This document shows positions 1 through 12,660 of a stretch of DNA of 64,000 nucleotides, in pieces (the first letter of the stretch is position 1; the number at the start of each line of letters is the position of its first letter). The DNA is taken from NCBI GenBank assembly GCA_026874595.1, contig CM049317.1, positions 44,294,401 to 44,358,400 of the forward strand. Direction: 5' to 3'. This DNA is from Sipunculus nudus (Eukaryota; Annelida; Sipuncula; Golfingiida; Sipunculidae). A model generated the notes under the pieces. The model saw nothing but the letters and a program-made list of their open reading frames with translations, did no database searches and was not told the origin of the DNA. A program made the position numbers and the translations under genes.

Positions 1-1414
1 GCCATGCTCTACCCATGGTTGTGTCACGGTTAGACTGGATTGTTTAAGAAAGGAAAAAAAAGGTATTTGAACTGTTGCCACAGACATCAGATACACTATA
101 ATGAAATAAGAAAAAAGTGAAAAGAAAATGCAAAAAAAATTGCAAATTAAAACTGATTATACTGAAGTAATTTTTGCGGAAAAAAGTATAGTAATATAGG
201 CCTACCTAATTTATCTTTTGACCTTTCAATCAATGTGAACTGGAAAATAAAAGGTTATCCTTTCTGGAAAAAGGAATAGGTTTTCATATATAAGTTCAAT
301 ACTTCCAAGCAAGTTTGCTCAACCTGAACAAGAAAGTACGGTCCATAGCAAATTATTTCTTTTTAGTTTTATAGACGTTTTCGGTCTTAAATTGTCCAAA
401 GTAAATTGATTATCGGGATGTAGACATTTGAAACTGTTTTTGCCTTCATCTTTTACAACTATTCCACGTATTATTTATCTCTTAATACTTTAATAAACCA
501 ACCAACCTACTTAATACAAGATTAAAATAAAAGTATACCAGCTGCAGCCGTGGAAAATCTACGGCGCTATCTGATGCATATTTTTGTAATGAGCTGATAG
601 GAACTGAATGACGCATATTTTAATCCTAAGGTTTTTGCAGGAAGTTTAGTCATTTGTTTCACAATATGATATAAAGATTACTTCTCCTATAGTATTCTCC
701 AGGAACACCCTCCCCCAACATTTCAACATAAAAAGAAAAATTATCCTATTCCAGAAATCACAAAAAAAAAATAAATTTTGGAAAATATGTTAGGCATATA
801 CAGGGTGTACGAATTTTTAAGTGAGAATTTTTTTCCCCGATAAACAACATATGTCCGACAGCTTCATTGCTTGGGAAATATCTAGATATAACGATTGTTT
901 AAAGAAGAATTCTACCGTGAAATTATATGAAAGATGCTTTTATTAGTTGAAGCTCAGGCGACATCGTGAAACACGATGTTTATTCAGTGTATTCAGCTGA
1001 GAGTATGGTCTAAGGCATGTTAACAGACACATGGGTTATTTGTATACACATGCATATGTCGTTGAAGTCTCTTGTACACGAAACGTATAGCTGCCAATGT
1101 GAAAAAGGTAGGCCAAGAAAAATATATTCCAACAGTATTATATTTTTCGTTTAGGTACTGAAATGGTCATGGATTAAGCAGGTCTGATGCAAAATTGACA
1201 ACGCTCCCAGATAAAAAGAAAGCAGGTTGATATATTTCGATGAAAGGACAGAAACCGCTTCAGCATTGGTTCGTTGCATTGTCTTTCAGCAAAATTACGC
1301 AAAATGTAATATACAGATTTTGCTGAAAATTTGTAGAGGGGTAGAGTAAAAACTGCATCCGTAATCCATTACATTTTTGGAGGTAATCGGAATCACAATA
1401 ATATATTTTTTCCT

Positions 1415-1795
1415 TAAGTGCCAAAATCACAATTCACCAAAGGAATAACAATAAGGGGCTATTCCTTTGTCCCCGAGTAGAAGCCGCCCATTCGTATGCA
1501 GTTGTTCTGCCACTCGCCTGGTGAACACTTGTTTCTGAACCATGACAGTGTTTTATATGAAAGGTACACGTATGAACGAACGACTGATTAGTAGAATCTG
1601 GTGGGGGTTTCAAAGTCCCTAAGAGATTGAGGACGCTGAGAAGTGTGTGCATCCCCCCCCCCCGGCTACCTTTTGAAAAAAAACTTTTTCAAACAACCCA
1701 TAAATCGGCCGAACTATTAAAACCATGGTTATCATGGAAAGATGCTTCTTAATGTATAAAAATCAACATACCTGTAAACCTATAAAATTGTGATC
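1415..1795 (+). repeat. Local duplication, copy 1
   Basis: This copy pairs with 1,880-2,370 on the same strand. Shared landmarks in the same order are ATTCCTTTGTCCCCG, TTGTTCTGCCACTC, TGACAGTGTT, a poly-C run, AACCATGGTTATCATGGAA and TGTATAAAAATCAACATACC. The offset is 468 bp at the left landmark (1,461 against 1,929) and 578 bp at the right one (1,721 against 2,299), so copy 2 has gained about 110 bp, mainly around the poly-C tract. Identity by eye is roughly three quarters. It is an old tandem or dispersed repeat of unknown family. Confidence 0.7.
1653..1663 (+). repeat. Poly-C tract
   Basis: A run of 11 C bases inside local duplication copy 1; its counterpart in copy 2 is longer. Confidence 0.9.
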
Positions 1796-1917
1796 GTGTA
1801 TAGGGTCTCAGCTCTTTGTGTCCACTCAACGGAAAAATGCTCCTTATAAAGGATTCATGTGGACATTTGTTCCGCGCTTGAATTTAAAATCTTTAATTCC
1901 TTTAACAGGGACATTAT

Positions 1918-1939
1918 GACAAAGGACCATTCCTTTGTC
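1918..1939. repeat. Short inverted repeat (hairpin)
   Basis: Arms GACAAAGGA (1,918-1,926) and TCCTTTGTC (1,931-1,939) are perfect reverse complements around a CCAT loop. No U-run follows and no gene adjoins, so it is not called a terminator. Confidence 0.6.
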
Positions 1940-2182
1940 CCCGTGTGGAAGCCACCCCTTCGTATTTATTTGTTCTGCCACTCTCAAGGTGAACTCATGT
2001 GACTGAAGCGTGACAGTGTTCACACATGAAATGCACTCAGTGAACACATGACGATTCAGGTAGAGGTCTGTACGCCCTGACTGCAGATTCTAGTTTGTTA
2101 TCTATTTAAATATGTACTGATTATATTTTTTTCATGTTTCACCGTCCCTACAGACAACGGATCTTAAAAAAATATATGTGAA

Positions 2183-2197
2183 CCCCCCCCCCCCCCC
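2183..2197 (+). repeat. Poly-C tract
   Basis: A run of 15 C bases in local duplication copy 2, followed by further C-rich sequence to about 2,222. Confidence 0.9.
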
Positions 2198-5100
2198 TCC
2201 TCAGACCCCACCCCCACCCAACCCAAATGATAATTAAATTGTGGGGATTCTTTTTGAAAAAAAAAATCATAAAACACATGACTTGGTCGAACTTTTGAAA
2301 CCATGGTTATCATGGAATGATATTTTTGAATGTATAAAAATCAACATACCTATAACCCATAAAAAAATTTGTCAAACGGTGGTCACATCACTGACTCAGT
2401 GCCCAGTGTTGACCAAATTGAAAAGCCCTCGCATTGAAAGCGGAGCAAGGTGGCCTTTGGATTAAAAACCTTTACTTCCTTCCTTTTGAGAGAGTAAATT
2501 CCTTTAGAGGCGTTACAATGGATATGGGGAATCAATGGGGATTATATTGGACCCGCGTGACCGCGTATTGCACGGAAATGCGTTTGGGCAGGACATGCCC
2601 TCTGGCCACGGTCTTGACAGTCAAGTGGAAATCCGAGAGGCGCCCCCTGAAAAAGCGTCACAGGCTCGAAGGACCTTGCAGCACAAAAGAAATAGGGGCA
2701 CCTAATGGGGGATATTAAAATTATTAATTATTCAGTTTAATAGCTAGGGCATAATCCCGCAAAATAAAACAAACTTGTCCTAGAAGATCACACCACCGAT
2801 GCGTCTGCCGAATTTGGAGAGTCAAATTAGAACGAAAGCAGGTAAACCGTGGTCTAGAAAAAACCCAACTTTGTATTAATTATATAGATTATATTTTGAT
2901 TTATTTTGTAAAATATTATAATTTTCCCTATTTGACTTTTTGACTATGAAATTTGACCCTGAAGTTTAAAATATTAAAATTCACCAGTTACCTAAGTTAT
3001 AACTGAATTATACTCAGGTCTTCGGGCTCATACCATAAATGGTGTACTTTCTCTTGTTAAGTGTCTGCTGATCGTGCACGGATAACGATACTGGAACGCA
3101 GATATATTTTCTTTATGATTTTTTTTTACCATTGGCCTGTTGACCTTGAATGTAACCAAAAAATGCAAACTAGTTATTAACGAAACAATATCAAACCATT
3201 TGGAAGCGTCCAAACACTCACTTGTTCCATTTTACATATGACTGGAATATAAAACTGAGATGCGTAATTGTGATTAACATAAACCCCATATTAAAGGAGT
3301 AACGTGCTGGCATTGATTTTCACAATATCCTTTATATTTATCATATATTCCTTGAGTAAAAATCAACATATCTCAATACAGATATGACCTTGAAGATCAA
3401 AAGCGTCTATGGCAACCAGCTGATTCTGAAACCTTCGACCGTGGTCATACTTCCTGGCGCTGTTGCCAGCCTTGATAAAGAATGCCATCGAAAGTTTTTT
3501 AGGGTCGACTACTAGAAAAATGACGTCATTAAGAAGTCTTCCTTTGGTCACCAGACTAGTAAAGTCTCATCTCATTGGACTGCGACTGTTGGCGACAAGT
3601 TAGAGATGAAGAGTTGGAGAAAATACGCGCGTAAGCGACAATTTTTCACTTGGGCTCACTAAATTGGTACTATGACACATGCAAGAATGTTGCGCGAATT
3701 CCGTTCGAAATGTGGACAAAAGTTCGCCTGGAATTACATACATGTATATAGCGCCACTGTTGCACGACATTCGTTTGACATTCGCGCGACATTATTGCGA
3801 ATTTTGTTTGCCGACCCTTGTGAATGTCGCGCGACTGTCGCTAAATATGTATGTCTGATTCTCTTTTGTCCAATCATTCACAATTTAGTTTTATAGGTCG
3901 CCAAGCCCTCACAAAGTTGTCTCACATTACTCGTACTTTCTGACTCACGGTAACTTAATTGAGAAGGATATTCCAGACCTGCTCGGGAGACCCTCCAAAT
4001 CCATTACCCTGCGACAGAGACTGGTCGCCCATCCACCCTCGGTCGCAGAAGATCTCAGACTTTTCGCTGACAAAAATCGCAGCAAAATCGCAAGTTGGAA
4101 GAAGCTTAAGAGTTTATAAACGACCTGTGCAGCGACAATGAAAACATTTAGGAAAGAACTACATGTATATACATATATAACTTAGCATGAATATCCATTT
4201 TCTCGAAGTTGCTGTTTTATCTATCCCAGTTTAAATTATACAGGAGGCAAGCTGCATACTTTTTTATATGAGCTGGGGATGAAGCGTTCTTTCCTCATTG
4301 ACTGCTACATAACTGCTCATAGCTGTTCCGGAGTAATACAATTGCATGACCCACTTAATACAATGCGCAGCCAGGGAAGCCGGAGAGTCGTAACTCTGTC
4401 GGGATTTTGACCTATACAGTCTGTAACCTGTTAGGAGGTCAGCAACAAATCATGCCCAGATAAAATATTCACGTGAATTCGGTCTGGCTCACGAGGATCA
4501 GCCTCCATGCAGTTAAGAAGAAAAAAATCCAGATTTATCTCCATTGTACTGATTCATTTACGGGGCGTAGACAGGGGGTACCGCAGTTAGGGGATCCCGA
4601 CGTTTTTATGCAACATTGGAGATAGTTTTCTCTCATTCGGATTATACCAAAAACACTAAATATCTGATAGCGAACCATATATGATGAAATTATTTTTCAG
4701 AACATGATACAGTAGTCATGTTCAAGAGTTTCATTGCTATGGTCAGGAGGGTATGCATTCAACTCCGTTCATGTTTGTGTTTGTGTTTTTTTCCATCACA
4801 AATCTCACGACGTCATGAACGAAATAGGTTGAAGGAAGAATCGATTAGATTTTGGTGTGGACCCGCCACATGATCCGGATTCAGGAACGTCATCAAGGAA
4901 TATTCACAAATGTACAGTCACTCAGGCACGAATGAACCCAGGAATACGGGCCGAATACGTGAATGCAAACACCGTTTTTGGAGCATCCCACTTAAGGGAC
5001 CCCCATATGGTGGAGGCATGCAATCCTCAGAATGCAGATGACTAGTAATAGGATTCTTTTCATTTGCAACAAATTATAAAATAAAAAGCGATCTATCCCT

Positions 5101-5277
5101 TGGACGTGAACACAAAACTGGAATTAATGAAGCATGCATTCTACACTCAACACTGTCGATAACTAAATATTGAATTATTTCCAGTAATTAACACTTTTTT
5201 CACTTATTCTCTGTTTTATTTTATGCTGTTGCAGCTCTTTCTTTCGTCTTGAATATATTAAAAATTTAACAACAATA

Positions 5278-5278
<1 letters not shown>

Positions 5279-5324
<46 letters not shown>
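5279..5324. repeat. AT dinucleotide microsatellite
   Basis: An uninterrupted TA/AT alternation of about 46 bp in AT-rich intergenic sequence. Confidence 0.97.
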
Positions 5325-5328
<4 letters not shown>

Positions 5329-5470
5329 GATTGTGTTTGTGTTAGAGTTGAACATAATCCAGAGAGCGAGTTGTATATTAATATGTATATATCTAATGTT
5401 CTTCAAATTCAGTGGATGCCACATTATGATGTGTAATAACAGTTTTAGTCTACCGTTGCAAATGTTTCCT

Positions 5471-5481
5471 CCCCCCCCCCC
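5471..5481 (+). repeat. Poly-C tract
   Basis: A run of 11 C bases, the third such tract in the left flank. Confidence 0.9.
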
Positions 5482-6000
5482 TAAAAGAAAAATTCAAATT
5501 GAGCACGCGATTCGAAAGAATATTTTTCAAGGTGTTTGTCACTTTTATATGTTCTGGAACCCTAAATATGATTAGAGGACACATCAGGTCTGGGTCCAGT
5601 ATGAACACTAAGAAACCTTGAGGGGCGGGGATTATCTCTGGCCCATCATATACTCCATGTTTGCACCATTTTCCCAGCGGGAATGACTAAAAACCCTTAC
5701 ATGCCCCTGTCGTATAGATCTTTTTTTTTTCCTTAAGACCTCGGGCAAGTTTTGCCATTCCGAAATATAATGTATAACGTTTTCTTTTCCCATGCATGGG
5801 AACATAACATTGAGAAAAGAAATAAATGATTAAGAATATAAAATAATGAGAAGGAACAGAAAAAAGCAAGTGTTTCTGTGGAAACAGCAAAATAATGTTA
5901 AATTTTATTAATTATACGAACATGGTTTAGCTTGAACAACATGACCAAAAATTGAATCTGGTCCTAACGTTGTGTGAAACACTGAGTAAGAATACCAATT

Positions 6001-6020
6001 CTCACCAGGTGGCGCTGCGA
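6001..6020 (+). promoter_or_regulatory. Possible CTCF-like site
   Basis: TCACCAGGTGGCGC fits the bilaterian CTCF core CCASYAGRKGGCR at 12 of 13 positions (the first C is T). One isolated match in 64 kb is weak evidence; whether the host has CTCF is assumed, not shown. Confidence 0.15.
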
Positions 6021-7783
6021 ACCGACACGTCAGGGTTCCCTCCGCTCCTGAGCCCAGAAAACAGGCTTATTTTTTTATTATAAGGACATTAACCCAAATA
6101 AATGTATTTTCTTTTTTCGTATATTGTTAGGCGGTCAAGGCCGCGGCTTAAGATGATTTCGTGATTCTCTATGCCGGTGGCCGAATATTAAAGCTTACAA
6201 AACATTGATAAGCACTTCTACAGTTTTCTTACTAAATCATGCATAAAAGACCTGAAATGCCATTACATTTGAAATCATGATACATCTCTTCCCCAAATCT
6301 TCTTTTTTTGACCAGGTCTGTCCAAGAATACATTACTAGGAATTATAAATATGAATGACCAGGTGACATGCTTGATGGTGGGATGTTTACTATTGTGACC
6401 GACTGGCCATTTTTGTCTAATCCCCATGGTAGTAACTTTAGTCAGGGGAAAGACTTATTCTTATAATAATAAATAAAATTCATAAATTCCTTTTAAAATT
6501 TTAATTTGATAAATAAATTGGTTTCCTTCATGATGAAATGATATAACATATTCAATAGCCGTGTTTTATACTATTATTTTCAGTAGACTTTTAATTAAAT
6601 CATGACCGGGACCAATAAAGGTATCATATAGACTGGTGCGATCTCTTATAATGTAAAAGCTTTGCTCTCAAGGTACAGAAAGAGATGTGAATAAAACATT
6701 ATTGTAATATATGTCCGCTGGTGCATGGAAGGTGAACCCTTCCCTTCCCAAAATCCTGGATCCTCCCTTTTTTATGTTTAAATGTGACTTTGTTTAATAA
6801 TAAGTGTTCCATGGACCATTTTTACACTCACTCTAGCTAAAACCATTACTATTTTTCAATATCAATTAAAGTATATAGGCTACCCATTTGAAACCGAAAT
6901 GGATGATCAAAAGATTATCCTCGATCTCCTTATTACATGAAACTCATTCCAAATGAATTTAAAGGATTTGTTATTGAATATAAAGGTGCATGCCCTAGTA
7001 TTATGTAAATAAAGTTTATAAATGTATTTGTCTGACTGTCCTGTCATTAATGTATTTTATTTTTCATAATCTCTTTTTATATATATACCGGTTATAGCCT
7101 TCCTTTTGACTGTCCTTATGGATATTATGATTGGCTGCATAGAGATCTATTATACTATGCGGCCAAAAAATAAATATAATTATAGCGCGGAAAAAATCGT
7201 TCTTGTACCTTTTTGGTGCACGCGAAAACGCTTGCGGATGAGTCTTGTAGAATTCAAGGACTCGAATGCTATGTGATTCATTGTTATAAATAAGCTTTTC
7301 AGGGAAAAGCCGATTTGGGAATACCTTCAGATTACTTGTCCTCTTTCAATCATCATCCTGACAGTTTAAATTTGCCGGTATGATTTTCTAAATGTACAAA
7401 ATGACATTAAAAAGTACACAAGCAGGCAAGAACTTCATATGCCAGTCAGGAAGTTTATACGTCTCCTCTCTATGAAATAAGGAAAAACCCAGGCGCCGCC
7501 ATGTTCATTAGGACTGCGACAAGGCTTCCAAAAATAATATACATTGGATTTAAGAAGTGTTTATCTTCCTTATATTACGTTCTTAGCTGTCGCTGGAGCA
7601 CGCTGCGGAAATTGACCCCAAACGTGCATGATATTAATTAGTAACGCACTGAATACTGAACCTTGCACCAGGAGACGATTGCCATCCATTATAGGGTTTT
7701 CCCTTTCTTTCTGTAAAAGCTTTTGTACAAACGTTCAAAAGTAAGTTTCTTAAACGCGATAATTACTGGTCCGAGAATCCAGT

Positions 7784-7800
7784 TACAGTCGAACCTCTGT
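7784..7800 (+). mobile_element. Possible relic end of a pogo/Tigger-like transposon
   Basis: TACAGTCGAACCTCTGT resembles, from memory, the TA plus CAGTCGAACCTC... inverted-repeat ends common among pogo/Tigger-type Tc1/mariner elements in invertebrates. No matching inverted partner was seen within a few kilobases, so it may be a solo remnant or chance. Confidence 0.2.
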
Positions 7801-8522
7801 AATATGATCATCCTTCTATGATGTGGACATAATTCCATACGCGGTAGTTGTACGCTGCAGTAGTCTAGTAGCTCCTCTGAATCACTATGGCTACAGTACC
7901 CCACACAGAGCGGACGAGCTGTTTTTCTGGACTACTTTACCCCGGTGCTTTCCTCCAACAAGTAAAAGGAAAAAAATCGAAACTAGGAAACACATTTTAT
8001 TATTTCATTTGGGCATTATTTTGGCTATATATATGCTAGCGAAGTGGCCATGAAAACATTTGTAAGGAAGATTATATTTGCTATTATTTATACAGAACAA
8101 ATTTAATAAAACTTATTCACTGTTGTTCTTATCTCCACGTATATCTATGCCACTTGAAATCACCTTAATCAGCTAGTATTACAAAAAGTTGCCTAAACAA
8201 GTAATCAAGAATAACTGACCTGGTTCAACTATTTTGAATATTGGTCCTGTATATTTTCTTCGAAACTAAGCAGCTTGTTCAGCGTCAGCAGATTTCCACT
8301 AAACTGCATGTAAATCATTTCATATTAAGAATCAATATTATCATTTGTTTTATTATGTAAATGCTTAATATCAGTGTTTGGTGAAAGATCAAATATGTAC
8401 AGTTTGAATAAGTTACCATACTGTCTAAACACGTCCCCTGAATATTTTCTTTATAACAATAATGAATAGATAAGTTTGTTTGTTTAGAATACCACTAGTT
8501 TAATTAAACAAACTTTAACGAG

Positions 8523-8524
<2 letters not shown>

Positions 8525-8591
<67 letters not shown>
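8525..8591. repeat. AT dinucleotide microsatellite
   Basis: An uninterrupted AT alternation of about 67 bp, about 280 bp before the first decayed minisatellite monomers. Confidence 0.97.
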
Positions 8592-8592
<1 letters not shown>

Positions 8593-8867
8593 TAAGGCCA
8601 CCAATCTTCATGTGTCCCCCACGTTAATTTCTTCTCTGAATTCACAATCGTAATTTTGTACGCCTGTCAAGTGATTCGTTGAGCTGCTGTCATTGGACAA
8701 TGATAAAATGGTTGCTTTAACAGGTAAAATGGACTTAATGCACTTATTAGCACTCGATTTACAGAGTAAACACTTGCAAACATTTGAAAAGCAAATAGCA
8801 GAAAAATGGGAGTGTCCGAAACTCCCCACTGTACAATGTTTTGGTTATGGAGAATTTAACTAAGGAA

Positions 8868-9005
8868 CGATAGATCTAATGAAAAGTAATGATGTACCAT
8901 GACACAGAGATTGGTGTACAAAAGCAGGAGGATAAATGCGATGTAAAATAAAGATGAACCAGAGCCAGATGATTGATCTAATATAAAGTCATGCCACGCT
9001 ACAGC
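8868..9005 (+). repeat. Decayed left edge of the minisatellite array
   Basis: Recognisable but diverged monomer fragments such as AGTAATGATGTACCA, AAATGCGATGTAAAATAA and GATTGATCTAATATAAAG occur at roughly monomer spacing. They merge into the regular 41-bp array. Diverged terminal monomers are expected at the boundary of an array that is homogenised by unequal exchange. Confidence 0.75.
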
Positions 9006-10215
9006 TCGAAGATTGATGTGATGTTAAAGGGATGGTGTAACACAGTCAGAAGATTGATGTGATGTTAAAGGGATGGTGTACCACAGTCAGAAGATTGATG
9101 TGATGTTAAAGGGATGGTGTACCACAGTCAGAAGATTGATGTGATGTTAAAGGGATGGTGTACCACAGTCAGAAGATTGATGTGATGTTAAAGGGATGGT
9201 GTACCACAGTCAGAAGATTGATGTGATGTTAAAGGGATGGTGTACCACAGTCAGGTGATTGATGTGATGTTAAAGGGATGGTGTAACACAGTCAGAAGAT
9301 TGATGTGATGTTAAAGGGATGGTGTAACACAGTCAGAAGATTGATGTGATGTTAAAAGGATGGTGTACCACAGTCAGAAGATTGACGTGATGTTAAAGGG
9401 ATGGTGCACCACAGTCAGAAGATTGATGTGATGTTGAAGGGATGTTGTACCACAGTCAGAAAATTGATGTGATGTTTAAGGGATGGTGTACCACAGTCAG
9501 AAGATTGACGTGATGTTAAAGGGATGGTGTAACACAGTCAGGTGATTGATGTGATGTTAAAGGGATGGTGTACCACAGTCAGAAGATTAATGTGATGTTA
9601 AAGGGATGGTGTACCACAGTCAGAAGATTAATGTGATGTTAGAGGGATGGTGTAACACAGTCAGAAGATTGATGTGATGTTAAAGGGATGGTGTAACACA
9701 GTCAGGTGATTGATGTGATGTTAAAGGGATGGTGTAACACAGTCAGGTGATTGATGTGATGTTAAAGGGATGGTGTAACACAGTCAGAAGATTGATGTGA
9801 TGTTAAAGGGATGGTGTACCACAGTCAGAAGATTGATGTGATGTTAAAAGGATGGTGTAACACAGTCAGAAGATTGATTTGATGTTAAAGGGATGGTGTA
9901 CCACAGTCAGAAGATTGATGTGATGATAAAAGGATGGTGTACCACAGTCAGAAGATTGATGTGATGTTGAAGGGATGATGTACCACAGTCAGAAAATTGA
10001 TGTGATGTTTAAGGGATGGTGTACCACAGTCAGAAGATTGATGTGATGTTGAAGGGATGGTGTACCACAGTCAGAAGATTAATGTGATGTTTAAGGGATG
10101 GTGTACCACAGTCAGAAGATTGATGTTATGTTTAAGGGATATTGTACCACAGTCAGAAGATTGATGTGATGTTTAAGGGATGGTGTACCACAGTCAGAAG
10201 ACTGATGTGATGTAA
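9006..10215 (+). repeat. 41-bp minisatellite subfamily
   Basis: About 29 tandem copies; 9,061-9,101 shows one unit. Diagnostic differences from the main 40-bp form are GATGTGATGTTAAAGGGATGG in place of GATGGGATGTAAAATCATG, giving one extra base. Copies vary at GTACCAC/GTAACAC, AAGATTG/AGGTGATTG and TTAAAG/TTTAAG/TTGAAG. The phase and the flanking CACAGTCAGAAGATTGATG are shared with the 40-bp array, so both derive from one ancestor. No protein is implied. Confidence 0.97.
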
Positions 10216-11560
10216 AAGGTGATGGTGTATTACAACTTTTAATTTGATGATGGTGTACTACAGCTAGATTGATGTATTGAAAAGTAATGATGTACTAGAG
10301 TAAGATGATTGATGTGATGTAAAGTTATAATGTACTACAGTCAGAAGATTGATCTGATATAAAGTAATTATGTACTACAGCTAGAAGATTAATTAAATGT
10401 AAAGTAATGATGCACCACTGCCAGAAGACCGATCTATTGCAAAGTAATGGAGCACTACAGCAAGAAGACTGATGTAGTGTGATTTACTCCAGTCAGAAGA
10501 TTGATGTGATGTTAGAGGGATGTTGTACTAAAGCTAGAATGGTGTAAAAGGTGATGGTGTATTACAACTAGGAAATTGATGTGATGTAAAAGATAATGAT
10601 GTGCTACAACTAGAAGATAAATGTGATGTAAAGTAATGGTGTACCACAGTAAGAAGTTTGATGTGATGTTAGAGGTATGCTGTACTACAGCTAGAAGAAT
10701 TATGTGATGTAAAAGATAATGATGTACTTCAACTAGAAGATAAATGTGATGTGATTTAAAAGATGATGGTGTACTACAACTAGAAGATTGATGTTTTGTA
10801 AAAGGTGATGGAGTACTACAGCTAGAAGATTGATTCGATGTAAAGTAATGGTGTTCAACGGTCAGAATATTGATGTGATGTAAAGTAATTGTGTACCTCA
10901 GCCAGAAGATTGCTCCAATGTAAAGTAATGGTGCACTACAGCCAGAAGACTGATGTAATTTGATTTACCACAGTCAGAAAATTGATGTTCTATAAAGTAA
11001 GGTGTACTTTAGCCAGAAAATATATAATGTAATGGTGCTTTAGCTAGAAAATTGATGTGATGTAAAGGGTGATAGTGTACTATAGTCAGAAGATTAACCT
11101 GATATATGTAAATTATGTAATACAGCTAGAAGGTTGATCGATATCAAATAATGTTGTGATACAGCCAGAAGTTTGATTTGATATAGAGTAATGATGCACT
11201 ACAGCCAGAAGATTGATCTGATATAAAGTAATTATGTACTACAGCTAGAAGATTAATTAAATGTAAAGTCATGATGTACCACTGCCAGAAGACCGATCTA
11301 ATGTAAAGTAATGGGGTACTACAGTCAGAGGATTGATTTAATGGATTGATTTATGGAAAGTAGTGACGTTCCACAGTCAGAAGATTGATCAGATAAAGTA
11401 ATGGTTACTACAGCAAAAGGACTAATGTGGTGTAAAAGGTTATGGTGCACTGCAGCCAGAAGACTGACTTAATGGAAGGTAATGAGTTAATATAGCTAGA
11501 AGATTAATCTGATGTAAAGTAATGGAGCACTACAGCTAGAAAATTAACGTAATGTAAATT
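10216..11560 (+). repeat. Heterogeneous monomer zone
   Basis: Monomers here are related to both neighbours but diverge strongly in sequence and length. Examples are CTACAGCTAGAAGATTGAT, AAAGTAATGATGTACTAC and AAAAGGTGATGGTGTA. Some motifs recur at longer spacing: the GATCTGATATAAAGTAATTA stretch appears near 10,351 and again near 11,216. The zone sits between the 41-bp block and the homogeneous 40-bp array. Confidence 0.9.
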
Positions 11561-12660
11561 AATGATGTACCACAGTCAGAAGATTGATGGGATGTAAAAT
11601 AATGATGTACCACGGTCAGAAGATTGATGGGATGTAAAATCATGATGTACCACAGTCAGAAGGTTGCTGGGATGTAAAATCATGATGTACCACAGTCAGA
11701 AGATTGATGTGATGTAAAATAATGACGTCAACAGTCAGAAGGTTGATGGGATGTAAAATAATGATGTACCACGGTCAGAAGGTTGCTGGGATGTAAAATC
11801 ATGATCTACCACAGTCAGAAGATTGATGTGATGTAAAATAATGATGTACCACAGTCAGAAGGTTGATGGAATGTAAAATAATGATGTACCACAGTCAGAA
11901 GATTGATGGGATGTAAAATCATGATGTACCACAGTCAGAAGGTTGATGGGATGTAAAATCATGATGTACCACAGTCAGAAGATTGATGGGATGTAAAATC
12001 ATGATGTACCACAGTCAGAAGGTTGATGGGATGTAAAATAATGATGTACCACAGTCAGAAGATTGATGGGATGTAAAATCATGATGTACCACAGTCAGAA
12101 GGTTGATGGGATGTAAAATCATGATGTACCACAGTCAGAAGATTGATGGGATGTAAAATAATGATGTACCACAGTCAGAAGGTTGATGGGATGTAAAATC
12201 ATGATGTACCACAGTCAGAAGATTGATGGGATGTAAAATAATGATGTACCACAGTCAGAAGATTGATGGGATGTAAAATAATGATGTACCACAGTCAGAA
12301 GATTGATGGGATGTAAAATAATGATGTACCACAGTCAGAAGGTTGATGGGATGTAAAATCATGATGTACCACAGTCAGAAGATTGATGGGATGTAAAATC
12401 ATGATGTACCACAGTCGGAAAATTGATGGGATGTAAAATAATGATGTACCACAGTCAGAAGGTTGATGGGATGTAAAATCATGATGTACCACAGTCAGAA
12501 GATTGATGGGATGTAAAATAATGATGTACCACAGTCAGAAGATTGATGGGCTGTAAAATAATGATGTACCACAGTCAGAAGGTTGATGGGATGTAAAATA
12601 ATGATGTACCACAGTCAGAAGATTGATGGGATGTAAAATCATGATGTACCACAGTCAGAA

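Larger units (their letters stand above)
1880..2370 (+). repeat. Local duplication, copy 2
   Basis: This is the longer partner of 1,415-1,795, with the same ordered landmarks and an expanded poly-C segment near 2,183. It contains a 9-bp-arm hairpin at its left side (1,918-1,939). Neither copy has an open frame conserved across both, so the pair is better read as a non-coding repeat than as a duplicated gene. Confidence 0.7.
1..8867. other. AT-rich unique flank, no supported gene
   Basis: This is single-copy-looking AT-rich sequence. The longest open frames (for example 2,434-2,718 plus, 4,857-5,045 plus, 3,363-3,551 minus) are under 100 codons, overlap frames on other strands, and show no domain I recognise. 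No tRNA, rRNA or clear promoter/exon chain was seen. Smaller items inside (local duplication, microsatellites, poly-C tracts, possible motifs) are listed separately. Exons of a spliced host gene shorter than about 60 codons could be missed by eye. Confidence 0.6.

Noticed and set aside
2434-2718. 94-codon plus-strand frame
   Set aside because: It begins at a non-ATG codon, partly overlaps another frame at 2,241-2,465, and has no recognisable domain, splice context or repeat of coding signal.
3590-4140. GCGACAA/TCGCGCGAC-rich stretch as a possible transposon
   Set aside because: Motifs recur but no matched inverted ends or target duplication were found by eye.
4857-5045. 62-codon plus-strand frame (DPPHDPDSGTSS start)
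   Set aside because: Looks slightly protein-like but has no start codon near a promoter, no clear acceptor and no family I recognise. Too short to call.
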